DNA of 5,351 nucleotides from an uncultured Pseudomonadota bacterium (GTDB lineage Bacteria > Pseudomonadota > Gammaproteobacteria > Burkholderiales > Burkholderiaceae). Under the pieces are notes generated by a model. The model made no database searches and was not told where the DNA came from. It was given only the letters and a program-made list of their open reading frames with translations. Of this stretch, positions 1 through 5,351 are shown one piece after another; positions within the stretch are counted from its first letter, which is position 1; each line of letters opens with the position of its first letter. The position numbers and the translations under genes are program-made. The stretch lies in the NCBI GenBank assembly GCA_946480245.1, contig CAMLIZ010000229.1, positions 1-5,351 on the forward strand, given 5' to 3'.

Positions 1-1242
1 GAGCCTTCGGTCGAGCAGACGGTGGAGATCCTGAAGGGCCTGAAGTCGCGCTTCGAGGAGCATCACAGCGTGAAGTACGCGCTGGGCGCGCTGCAGGCGG
101 CCGCCGAACTGTCCGCCAAGTACATCAACGACCGGCATCTGCCCGACAAGGCGATCGACGTGATCGACGAAGCGGGCGCGGCGCAGCGCATCCTGCCCAA
201 GAGCAAGCAGAAGAAGACGATCACCCGCACCGAAGTGGAGGAGATCGTCTCCAAGATTGCGCGCATCCCGCCGGCCTCGGTGTCCACCGACGACCGCGGC
301 AAGTTGAAGAGCCTGGACCGCGACCTGAAGAGCGTGGTGTTCGGACAAGACCTGGCGATCGACGCCTTGGCCGCCGCCATCAAGATGGCGCGCTCGGGCC
401 TGGGCAAGCCCGACAAGCCGATCGGCTCGTTCCTGTTCAGCGGCCCCACCGGCGTCGGCAAGACGGAGGTGGCCAAGCAGCTCGCGTTCATCCTCGGCAT
501 CGAGCTGATTCGCTTCGACATGTCGGAGTACATGGAGCGTCACGCCGTGAGCCGTCTGATCGGAGCGCCTCCCGGCTATGTGGGCTTCGACCAAGGCGGG
601 CTGCTGACCGAGGCGGTCACGAAGAAGCCGCACGCGGTGCTGCTGCTCGACGAGATCGAGAAGGCCCATCCGGACGTCTTCAACGTGCTGCTGCAGGTAA
701 TGGATCACGGCACCCTGACCGACAACAACGGTCGCAAGGCGGACTTCCGCAACGTCATCATCATCATGACGACGAACGCCGGCGCCGAGACGATGAACAA
801 GGCGACCATCGGCTTCACCACGCGCCGGGAAACCGGCGACGAGATGGCCGACATCAAGCGCCTGTTCACGCCGGAGTTCCGCAACCGCCTGGACGCCATC
901 GTCAACTTCAAGCCGCTCGACGAGGAGATCATCCTGCGCGTGGTGGACAAGTTCCTGCTGCAGCTCGAGAGCCAGCTCGCCGAGAAGAAGGTCGAGGTGG
1001 CGTTCACCGATGCGCTGCGCAAGCACTTGGCGGCCAAGGGCTTCGACCCGTTGATGGGTGCGCGGCCAATGCAGCGGCTGATCCAGGACACGATCCGGCG
1101 CGCGCTTGCCGACGAATTGCTGTTCGGCCGCCTGGTCGACGGCGGCCGCCTCACGGTGGATGTTGATGCCGAGGGCAACACGGTGCTCGACATCGAGCCG
1201 CGCAAGAGCGACAAGCCGAAGGCAGAGCCGGCGACGGCCTAG
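1..1242 (+). CDS. clpA: ATP-dependent Clp protease ATP-binding subunit ClpA (C-terminal 413 residues, 5' end outside window)
   Basis: ClpA is a hexameric AAA+ unfoldase that feeds substrates, including N-degron proteins delivered by ClpS, into the ClpP chamber in the cytosol. The reading frame is open from base 1, so the N-domain and most of the first ATPase module (D1) lie upstream; about 350 residues are missing compared with a usual length near 760. Visible residues, counted from base 1: end of D1 with the DKAIDVIDEAGA motif near 48-60; then directly into D2 without the coiled-coil M domain that would mark ClpB; D2 Walker A GPTGVGKT at 148-155; Walker B LLLDE with D217-E218; an IGF tripeptide at 270-272 in the position of the ClpP-docking loop; FRNR arginine finger region at 293-296; sensor-2 GARP at 353-356. 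The tail is rich in K, P and A. Its TAG stop overlaps the stop of the convergent mtfA, and an intrinsic terminator follows 38 bases on. clpS would be expected upstream but is not in view. Confidence 0.97.
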   Translation, partial: EPSVEQTVEILKGLKSRFEEHHSVKYALGALQAAAELSAKYINDRHLPDKAIDVIDEAGAAQRILPKSKQKKTITRTEVEEIVSKIARIPPASVSTDDRGKLKSLDRDLKSVVFGQDLAIDALAAAIKMARSGLGKPDKPIGSFLFSGPTGVGKTEVAKQLAFILGIELIRFDMSEYMERHAVSRLIGAPPGYVGFDQGGLLTEAVTKKPHAVLLLDEIEKAHPDVFNVLLQVMDHGTLTDNNGRKADFRNVIIIMTTNAGAETMNKATIGFTTRRETGDEMADIKRLFTPEFRNRLDAIVNFKPLDEEIILRVVDKFLLQLESQLAEKKVEVAFTDALRKHLAAKGFDPLMGARPMQRLIQDTIRRALADELLFGRLVDGGRLTVDVDAEGNTVLDIEPRKSDKPKAEPATA

Positions 1243-2027
1243 GCCCGCGTGTCGGCGGGATGCTGCCGAAAATATGAAGAGAGCAGCCGGTACAACGCCG
1301 GCTGCTCTTTTTTCATGGCGCCAGGTGCAGTGAAGAATGTCTCGGCCGCCACGGCGAAGAACTCGTCCAGCCCTTGCGCGCCGTAGGGATCCATCAGCGT
1401 CGGGCGGCCCATTTGAACGCGGCGGCAAAACCGCTTGTAGACCGGCTCCAGCACATCCAGCCAATCGCGCTGTTCGGGCGCGGACATCGGGCCCGGAACG
1501 CCGTCGATGGCTCCGTTGAGCGCGTCCAGCACGTGGGCGAACTCGTGGATCACCACGTTGTAGCCTGATTCGCCGAACGCTTGCGCGTCCCGCACATCAC
1601 GCCACGCGAGCATGATCTGGCCCGTATCGATCGACGCTTCGCCGACCAGCGGCTCGTCGTACTCGTGCACCACGCCGTGCTCGTCCATCACGCTGCGCCG
1701 TGCCACCACCTCGTCGGCGTGCATCACCACGCCGGCGAATCCGCGGTACACGTCGAGCCCGAGACGCAGCACGGGCAGGCAGGCCTGCGCCGCCACCGCG
1801 ACCGCGATGTCGTCGGTAATCTCGAAGCCATCGACGCCATGGAACGACTTTTCGTCCAGGAACAGGCTGCTCAGGCGCCGCAGTGCCTGCCGGTCCTCCT
1901 CCGACTGCCCGATGAGGAATGGGTATCGCTGCAGGGTGAGATCCCACAGCGCGTCGGGAATCGCGCGACGTCGCAGCGCTCGCTGCTCACGCCAGCGTCG
2001 CCAGCGCTCGTGCCAAACAGCCAGCAT
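1239..2027 (-). CDS. mtfA: MtfA-family zinc-dependent peptidase (M90)
   Basis: This 262-residue protein is a homologue of MtfA (Mlc titration factor A, formerly YeeI), a soluble cytosolic zinc peptidase. In enterobacteria MtfA binds the repressor Mlc and so affects ptsG; whether Mlc exists in this organism cannot be told here, so the partner is unknown. The zinc site is visible: HEFAH at 161-165 (ligands H161 and H165, catalytic E162), preceded by the family segment GQIMLAWRDV. The conserved block DEFFAVAAETFF at 221-232 follows, where E222 is the likely third ligand. Length is close to the E. coli protein (about 265). The basic N-terminus (residues 7-21) has no signal peptide. The start ATG is locked to the lpxH stop as TGATG, a one-base overlap; there is little Shine-Dalgarno sequence of its own, so translation is probably coupled to lpxH. 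The gene ends in a 4-bp overlap with convergent clpA. Confidence 0.9.
   Translation of the reverse strand: MLAVWHERWRRWREQRALRRRAIPDALWDLTLQRYPFLIGQSEEDRQALRRLSSLFLDEKSFHGVDGFEITDDIAVAVAAQACLPVLRLGLDVYRGFAGVVMHADEVVARRSVMDEHGVVHEYDEPLVGEASIDTGQIMLAWRDVRDAQAFGESGYNVVIHEFAHVLDALNGAIDGVPGPMSAPEQRDWLDVLEPVYKRFCRRVQMGRPTLMDPYGAQGLDEFFAVAAETFFTAPGAMKKEQPALYRLLSSYFRQHPADTRA
1280..1313 (+). terminator. Intrinsic (Rho-independent) terminator of clpA, lying inside mtfA
   Basis: A perfect 11-bp inverted repeat, AGAGCAGCCGG (1280-1290) and CCGGCTGCTCT (1298-1308), encloses a 7-base loop and is followed by a run of six T (1308-1313). Preceding A/G bases (1276-1279) can extend the stem with A-U and G-U pairs into the T run. 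Position and polarity fit termination of clpA transcripts 38 bases after its stop. On the minus strand the same hairpin is not followed by a clean T run (it reads TCTTCATATTTTC), so it should act in one direction only. It lies entirely within the last quarter of mtfA and encodes about residues 239-250 of that protein. Confidence 0.9.
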
Positions 2028-2806
2028 CAGGCGAGGGCGGCGTCAGCGCTGAGCCGCAGAAGGCCGTTGCGCGTCAGTCGCAACACCTGCGCACGTGGGG
2101 CCGGCCCATCGAGATCCCAGTCGGCGAGCACATGGCGCTGGAAGCCCGGTGCCAATGGCGCGCTGCCGGGGCGATGCGTATGCCCGTGCACCAGCTCGCC
2201 GGTGCCCGCCGCCTTCAGCCATTCAACTGCGGTCGGCGCATCCACGTCAGCCCAGTCGGCGCGTGACTGCGACGCCTTGTTCGCTTCGCTCGCGTCGCGC
2301 AACTGGCGCGCGATGGCCTGCCGTTCCGCGAGGCTGCGAGAAAGGAAGGCGCGTTGCCAGGCCGGATCGCGCACCATCGCGCGGAAGCGTTGATAGTCGA
2401 CATCAGCCAGGCACAGCGCGTCGCCATGCGTCAGCAGCAGCGCGCGCCCCCATGCGGTGAGCAGTGTCGGATCGGCGACGCGCTGCACGCCGCAACTGCC
2501 TAGCAGCGAGTCTCCGACGAGGAAGTCGCGGTTGCCTGCCATGAAGGCGATCGTGCGCTGTTCGGCTGCGGCCTTCAGCACCTCGGCGCCCCGCTGCTCG
2601 AAGCCCGCGAAGCGCGCATCGTCGCCGACCCACACTTCGAAGATGTCGCCCAGCAGGAACACTGCATCGGCAGGGGTGCCGAGCAACGTGCGCTGCCAGG
2701 CTTCGAAGGTGCGCGGGTGCGCCGCGTCGAGGTGCAGGTCGGAGATGAAATCGATTGCGCGCCAGTGCTCGGGTGCCGCATAGCGGCCGATGGCCGGCGC
2801 ACTCAA
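2027..2806 (-). CDS. lpxH: UDP-2,3-diacylglucosamine diphosphatase LpxH (TTG start)
   Basis: LpxH hydrolyses UDP-2,3-diacylglucosamine to 2,3-diacylglucosamine 1-phosphate (lipid X) and UMP, the fourth step of lipid A synthesis, at the inner face of the cytoplasmic membrane. The 259-residue protein has the full calcineurin-like metal site: D23 and H25 in SDLHL, D54 in LLGDIFE, N92 in GNRD, H127 in THGD, and H209 and H211 in HGHTH. Spacing between these matches the di-manganese site known for Haemophilus LpxH. The region between THGD and HGHTH, rich in R, Q and A, corresponds to the helical lid that holds the acyl chains. The start is TTG: there is no ATG or GTG before the SDLHL motif, and a GAGGT Shine-Dalgarno lies 9 bases upstream. 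This gives about 15 more residues before the first motif than in Haemophilus. The start is 2 bases after the ppiB stop, and the stop overlaps the mtfA start by one base. Gram-negative envelope is implied. Confidence 0.95.
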   Translation of the reverse strand: MSAPAIGRYAAPEHWRAIDFISDLHLDAAHPRTFEAWQRTLLGTPADAVFLLGDIFEVWVGDDARFAGFEQRGAEVLKAAAEQRTIAFMAGNRDFLVGDSLLGSCGVQRVADPTLLTAWGRALLLTHGDALCLADVDYQRFRAMVRDPAWQRAFLSRSLAERQAIARQLRDASEANKASQSRADWADVDAPTAVEWLKAAGTGELVHGHTHRPGSAPLAPGFQRHVLADWDLDGPAPRAQVLRLTRNGLLRLSADAALA

Positions 2807-2808
2807 GA

Positions 2809-3309
2809 TCAGGCGACCTCGACGGCCTTCTCGATGATCACGTCTTCGGCGGGCACGTCGGCGTGGCCGCCCTTGCGCGTGGTGCCAACCTTCTCGATCG
2901 CGTCAACCACGTCCTGACCGGCTACCACGCGGCCGAACACGGCATAGCCCCAGCCGTCCTGCGAGCGGTCTTTGTCGAGGAAGCTGTTGTCGGTAGTGTT
3001 GATGAAGAACTGGGCGGTCGCGGAATGCGGCGCGGAGGTGCGGGCCATCGCCACGCTGTAGTGCTGGTTGCGCAAGCCGTTGCCCCCTTCGTTGGCGACC
3101 GGGGCATCGGTGGGCTTTTGCTTCATGCCGGGCTCGAAGCCGCCGCCTTGGATCATGAAGCCCTTGATCACGCGGTGGAACACCGTGTTGTCGTAGTGGC
3201 CCTTGCGCACATAGGAAAGAAAGTTCTCGACGCTCGCGGGCGCCTTTTCGTCGTCCAATTCGAGGCGGATGACGCCCTTGTTGGTGGTCAGCTCTACGGT
3301 CTTGGTCAT
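2809..3309 (-). CDS. ppiB: Peptidyl-prolyl cis-trans isomerase B, cytoplasmic cyclophilin
   Basis: A 166-residue single-domain cyclophilin that catalyses cis-trans isomerisation of X-Pro bonds during protein folding. With no signal peptide (it begins [12 protein letters not shown]), it should act in the cytosol. Core motifs: [14 protein letters not shown] at 44-57 with catalytic R46, F51, M52 and Q54; VAMART near 86-91; SATAQFFIN at 96-104; GYAVFGRVV at 121-129. Phe110 sits where human CypA has Trp121, the bacterial pattern associated with weak cyclosporin A binding. Length matches E. coli PpiB (about 164). The ATG is one base after the ppiA stop, with GGAG at 3320-3317 inside the end of ppiA, 7 bases upstream. 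It is followed after 2 bases by lpxH, an order also known in E. coli. It is roughly half identical by eye to its upstream neighbour, so the two look like paralogues from a tandem duplication. Confidence 0.96.
   Translation of the reverse strand: MTKTVELTTNKGVIRLELDDEKAPASVENFLSYVRKGHYDNTVFHRVIKGFMIQGGGFEPGMKQKPTDAPVANEGGNGLRNQHYSVAMARTSAPHSATAQFFINTTDNSFLDKDRSQDGWGYAVFGRVVAGQDVVDAIEKVGTTRKGGHADVPAEDVIIEKAVEVA
2816..2820 (-). promoter_or_regulatory. Ribosome binding site supporting the TTG start of lpxH
   Basis: The minus strand reads GAGGT here, 9 bases before the TTG at 2806-2804 and inside the last codons of ppiB. No ATG or GTG in frame lies between the ppiB stop and the first LpxH motif, so this site decides the TTG start. 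Confidence 0.6.
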
Positions 3310-3310
3310 G

Positions 3311-3883
3311 TCACTTCTCCAGTTTGGCTTTCTTGATGACGACTGGCGTCAGCGGCACGTTCTGGTTGATGCCTTTGTCGCCGGTTGGCACGGCCTTGAT
3401 CTTGTCCACCACGTCCATGCCCTCGACCACGTGGCCGAACACGGCATAGCCGTTGCCGTCGCGTGCATTGGCGGCGTCGAGGAAGGGGTTGTCCTTCACG
3501 TTGATGAAGAACTGGGAGGTCGCCGAGTTCGGGTCGTTGGTGCGCGCCATCGCGAGCGTGCCGCGCACATTGGTCAGACCGTTGTGGCTCTCCAGCGGGA
3601 TCGGAGAGTGGGTGGGCTTTTCGCGCATGTCGGGAGTCATGCCGCCGCCCTGGATCATGAAGCCATCGATCACCCGGTGAAAGATGGTGCCGTTGTAGAA
3701 GCCCGACTTCACGTACTGCAGGAAATTGGCCGTGCTCTTGGGCGCCTTGCTCGGCTCGAGTTCAACCACGATGTCGCCTTCGCTCGTGGTCAGGCGCACC
3801 TTCTGAGCCCAGGCGGGCAGTGCGGTGAGCAGGCAGCTGCCGGCGAGCAGCGCGACGGCGGTGAAACGGTGCATGGCTTTCAT
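3311..3883 (-). CDS. ppiA: Peptidyl-prolyl cis-trans isomerase A, exported (periplasmic) cyclophilin
   Basis: A 190-residue cyclophilin with a Sec-type signal peptide. Residues 1-26 show a basic start (K2, R6), a hydrophobic stretch at about 8-22, and an AWA cleavage motif before Q27. The mature protein should therefore isomerise X-Pro bonds in the periplasm. Core motifs: [14 protein letters not shown] at 68-81 with catalytic R70; LAMART at 110-115; SATSQFFIN at 120-128; GYAVFGHVV at 145-153; F134 or its neighbour replaces the CypA tryptophan. The minus frame stays open far upstream through the TPR gene and cysS, but that extension is spurious: the ATG at 3883 has a strong AAGGAGG site 10 bases upstream and gives an ideal signal peptide. 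A second in-frame ATG (residue 4, at 3874) is 19 bases from that site and less likely. The stop is one base before the ppiB start. Confidence 0.95.
   Translation of the reverse strand: MKAMHRFTAVALLAGSCLLTALPAWAQKVRLTTSEGDIVVELEPSKAPKSTANFLQYVKSGFYNGTIFHRVIDGFMIQGGGMTPDMREKPTHSPIPLESHNGLTNVRGTLAMARTNDPNSATSQFFINVKDNPFLDAANARDGNGYAVFGHVVEGMDVVDKIKAVPTGDKGINQNVPLTPVVIKKAKLEK
3317..3320 (-). promoter_or_regulatory. Ribosome binding site of ppiB inside the ppiA 3' end
   Basis: GGAG on the minus strand lies 7 bases before the ppiB ATG and overlaps the last codons of ppiA. Together with the one-base gap between the genes this fits coupled translation. Confidence 0.6.
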
Positions 3884-3893
3884 GGATGCTTGG

Positions 3894-3900
3894 CCTCCTT
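3894..3900 (-). promoter_or_regulatory. Strong Shine-Dalgarno of ppiA
   Basis: The minus strand carries AAGGAGG, a full match to the anti-Shine-Dalgarno, 10 bases before the ATG at 3883. It is the best ribosome binding site in the window. It sets the ppiA start and suggests PpiA is made independently of, and more than, the TPR protein upstream. Confidence 0.85.
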
Positions 3901-3915
3901 GGGGTGTGGCGTGGC

Positions 3916-4434
3916 TCAGGAGCCGCGTGCAGGCCGGGCCAGCAACTGCCGCGCCAGTTCCAGCTTGCGCTGCAGCTCCGGTGTGGGTGTGCCGGCATGC
4001 CCATAGGCGCGCAGTGCAAGCTGCACGTACACGTCGCCCAGATTCTCGTGCGCGGTGGCATAGGACGGGTCGTTGCGCAGCGCGGTTTCGAGCGCCTCGC
4101 GTGCCTTGTCCAGCTCGCCATCGGCGGCATAGAGCACGGCGAGGTTGTTGTACGGCTCGGGCAGGTCCGGGTACTCCTGCGTCAGGCGCAGGTAGATCTC
4201 CGCGGCCTGCTCGCGCTGCCCGGCTTCGGCCAGCAGCACGCCCTTGAGGAACCGCAACTGCGCGTCCTGCGGATTGGCGGAGATCGCCGCGTCGAGTTGC
4301 TGCCGCGCTTCGGCCTGGTTCCCCTTGCGATACAGGCGCTCGATCTCCTGGGCCGACGCGGCATACACACCTTGCCACGCGGCGGCCAGCAGGCAGCACA
4401 GGGCAAGGGAGCGAAGGCGGGGCGGCAAGAGCAT
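3916..4434 (-). CDS. Exported tetratricopeptide repeat (TPR) protein of unknown function
   Basis: A 172-residue protein, first gene of the minus-strand cluster. The N-terminus ([21 protein letters not shown]) is a basic-then-hydrophobic signal peptide with likely cleavage after YA or ASA around residues 25-28, so the protein is probably periplasmic. Cysteines 13 and 14 lie within the hydrophobic core and do not make a good lipobox. The rest is helical TPR sequence: a partial unit at about 30-56 ([22 protein letters not shown]), then units at about 57-90, 91-124 and a last, looser one from 125, with the typical A/G/Y pattern and a proline near each repeat end (P55, P89, P123). TPRs bind other proteins; the partner here is not visible. 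Only one in-frame ATG exists, and it has no clear Shine-Dalgarno. The stop is 32 bases before ppiA. The TPR assignment is firm; the specific role is unknown. Confidence 0.88.
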   Translation of the reverse strand: MLLPPRLRSLALCCLLAAAWQGVYAASAQEIERLYRKGNQAEARQQLDAAISANPQDAQLRFLKGVLLAEAGQREQAAEIYLRLTQEYPDLPEPYNNLAVLYAADGELDKAREALETALRNDPSYATAHENLGDVYVQLALRAYGHAGTPTPELQRKLELARQLLARPARGS

Positions 4435-4480
4435 CGGGAGCGGGCGGGCAGGCGGTTCGCGACGTACTGCGCGAAAACGT

Positions 4481-4518
4481 GCGGCAGCTCCGAAAAATGG
4501 CTGCCGCTATACTGCCGC
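4481..4518 (+). repeat. Three copies of heptamer CTGCCGC, one inverted, around a -10-like box
   Basis: CTGCCGC occurs at 4501-4507 and again at 4512-4518, 11 bases apart and thus about one helical turn. Its reverse complement GCGGCAG lies at 4481-4487. With one further base pair the inverted pair forms an 8-bp stem (4481-4488 with 4500-4507) around an 11-base A-rich spacer. The set covers the -35 to -10 region of the candidate cysS promoter, so it could be an operator, or an accident of GC-rich sequence. Confidence 0.4.
4508..4513 (+). promoter_or_regulatory. Candidate -10 box of the cysS promoter
   Basis: TATACT matches the sigma-70 -10 consensus TATAAT at five of six positions and sits in an otherwise GC-rich intergenic region, 88 bases before the cysS ATG. 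No good -35 hexamer is found at 16-18 bases upstream (CAGCTC at 17). This would need an activator or tolerance of a weak -35, which is common in GC-rich betaproteobacteria. No comparable -10 box for the divergent operon was recognised on the minus strand in 4435-4520. Confidence 0.45.
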
Positions 4519-4527
4519 GATTGTAGC

Positions 4528-4550
4528 GACGCCCCTCGCAGACCGGCGTC
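4528..4550 (+). other. Small possible hairpin in the cysS leader
   Basis: GACGCC (4528-4533) can pair with GGCGTC (4545-4550) over an 11-base loop just after the expected transcription start. There is no T run, so it is not a terminator. It may be chance, or may affect leader stability. Further on, GGCCGA at 4575-4580 can pair with the TCGGGCC just before the ATG with one bulged G. Confidence 0.2.
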
Positions 4551-4600
4551 AGAGCCCCCGCCTCAAGCTCCACCGGCCGAGCCTTCTTCCCCTTCGGGCC

Positions 4601-5351
4601 ATGACCCTGCGCATCTACAACACGCTCACCCGCGAGCTGGAAACCTTCGAGCCTCTGGAACCCGGCCACGTGCGCATGTACGTGTGCGGCATGACGATCT
4701 ACGACCTGTGCCATGTAGGCCATGCCCGCATGATGATGGCCTTCGACATCGTCTACCGCTGGTTGCGCACGCTGGGCTACCGCGTCACTTACGCGCGCAA
4801 CATCACCGACATCGACGACAAGATCATCCGGCGCGCGCTCGAGCGCAACATTTCGATCCGCGCACTGACCGACGAGATGATCGAGGCGATGCATGCCGAT
4901 ATCGGCGCGCTCGGCATCGAGCGCCCCACGCACGAGCCGCGCGCCACCGAATACGTGCCGCAGATGTTGCAGATGATCGACGCGCTGGAGCGCAAGGGGC
5001 TGGCCTACCGCGTGCCGGATGGCGACGTGAACTACGCGGTTCGCAAGTTTCCCGGCTACGGCAAGCTGTCGGGCAAGTCGCTCGACGAATTGCGTGCCGG
5101 CGAGCGCGTGGCCGTGCTCGATGGCAAGGAGGATCCGCTGGACTTCGTGCTGTGGAAGGCGGCCAAGCCGGAAGAGCCGGCAGACGCAAAGTGGCAGGCA
5201 CCGTTTGGCCCCGGCCGGCCCGGCTGGCACATCGAGTGCTCCGCGATGAGCTGCGCCCTGCTCGGCAACACCTTCGACATCCACGGCGGCGGCATGGACC
5301 TGCAGTTCCCGCACCACGAGAACGAGATCGCGCAGAGCGAGGGCGCCAACG
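4601..5351 (+). CDS. cysS: Cysteinyl-tRNA synthetase CysRS (N-terminal 250 residues, 3' end outside window)
   Basis: CysRS, a class I aminoacyl-tRNA synthetase, charges tRNA-Cys with cysteine in the cytosol. The frame is open from the ATG at 4601 to the window end with no stop; about 200 residues, including KMSKS and the anticodon-binding region, should lie beyond. Visible features: [10 protein letters not shown] family start; [10 protein letters not shown] with zinc ligand C29; the class I HIGH signature as HVGH at 38-41; NITDIDDKI near 67-75; GWHIECSAM with C213; and [18 protein letters not shown], giving H238 and E242. These four ligands match the spacing of the tightly bound zinc that selects cysteine thiol in E. 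coli CysRS. No Shine-Dalgarno precedes the ATG; the preceding bases are pyrimidine-rich. No in-frame alternative start exists nearby upstream. It is divergent from the TPR-ppiA-ppiB-lpxH-mtfA operon across 166 bp. Confidence 0.97.
   Translation, partial: MTLRIYNTLTRELETFEPLEPGHVRMYVCGMTIYDLCHVGHARMMMAFDIVYRWLRTLGYRVTYARNITDIDDKIIRRALERNISIRALTDEMIEAMHADIGALGIERPTHEPRATEYVPQMLQMIDALERKGLAYRVPDGDVNYAVRKFPGYGKLSGKSLDELRAGERVAVLDGKEDPLDFVLWKAAKPEEPADAKWQAPFGPGRPGWHIECSAMSCALLGNTFDIHGGGMDLQFPHHENEIAQSEGAN

Noticed and set aside
1..1242. ClpB or ClpC instead of ClpA.
   Set aside because: D1 passes directly into D2 with no coiled-coil middle domain, and an IGF ClpP-docking loop is present, which ClpB lacks. 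ClpC is unlikely in a proteobacterial context.
1276..1313. The hairpin as a bidirectional terminator serving mtfA as well.
   Set aside because: On the minus strand it lies before the mtfA stop and is not followed by a continuous T run, so it would truncate mtfA if active; polarity fits clpA only.
1581..2393. Plus-strand open frame across mtfA and lpxH.
   Set aside because: Histidine- and arginine-rich antisense shadow of two genes with intact catalytic motifs; it crosses their junction and shows no domain.
3826..3883. Possible lipobox (AGSC, Cys17) in the PpiA signal peptide.
   Set aside because: The -3 position is Ala rather than Leu/Val/Ile and the Cys lies inside the hydrophobic core; the AWA site ten residues later is a better signal peptidase I site.
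2755..4006. Long plus-strand open frames antisense to ppiB and ppiA (for example 2755-3336 and 3269-4006).
   Set aside because: They are mirror frames of the cyclophilin codons, rich in H, V, A and G as expected for antisense GC-rich coding DNA, with no ribosome binding site or recognisable domain.
3884..5317. A very long minus-strand open frame continuing upstream of ppiA, through the TPR gene region and antisense to cysS (668 codons in total).
   Set aside because: The sequence upstream of 3883 has no cyclophilin or other family character, overlaps well-supported genes in other frames, and the ATG at 3883 has both a perfect Shine-Dalgarno and a signal peptide. Long antisense frames are common in GC-rich DNA.

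Overview
The window is a dense, GC-rich stretch of bacterial chromosome with seven protein-coding genes (five complete, two cut by the window edges). There are no RNA genes, mobile elements or CRISPR arrays that I can see. GC bias at third codon positions, the protein variants and the gene order point to a betaproteobacterium, most likely in the Burkholderiales. That placement is inference from protein style, not a measured phylogeny.

Layout from left to right. (1) The 3' part of clpA, the ClpP-partner AAA+ unfoldase, enters on the plus strand and stops at 1242. (2) A five-gene minus-strand cluster follows. Read in its own direction it is: a TPR protein with signal peptide (4434-3916), ppiA, a periplasmic cyclophilin (3883-3311), ppiB, a cytoplasmic cyclophilin (3309-2809), lpxH, a lipid A biosynthesis pyrophosphatase (2806-2027), and mtfA, an M90 zinc peptidase (2027-1239). 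Gaps are 32, 1, 2 and -1 bases, so this is almost certainly one operon with translational coupling at several junctions. (3) A 166-bp divergent intergenic region (4435-4600) carries a candidate promoter for (4) cysS, cysteinyl-tRNA synthetase, which starts at 4601 on the plus strand and runs off the right edge.

How the genes fit together: the operon combines folding helpers for two compartments (PpiA exported, PpiB cytosolic) with the LpxH step of lipid A synthesis and a small zinc peptidase. The divergent cysS / ppiB-lpxH pairing also exists in Escherichia coli (from memory), so it is an old proteobacterial arrangement. Here it is expanded by a TPR protein, a second cyclophilin and mtfA.

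Nothing here looks like a novel system. The most unusual points are architectural. The clpA and mtfA stop codons interlock in one palindromic CTAG. The strong intrinsic terminator of clpA is written inside the coding sequence of mtfA. A heptamer occurs three times (one inverted) around the candidate cysS -10 box. lpxH appears to start with TTG.
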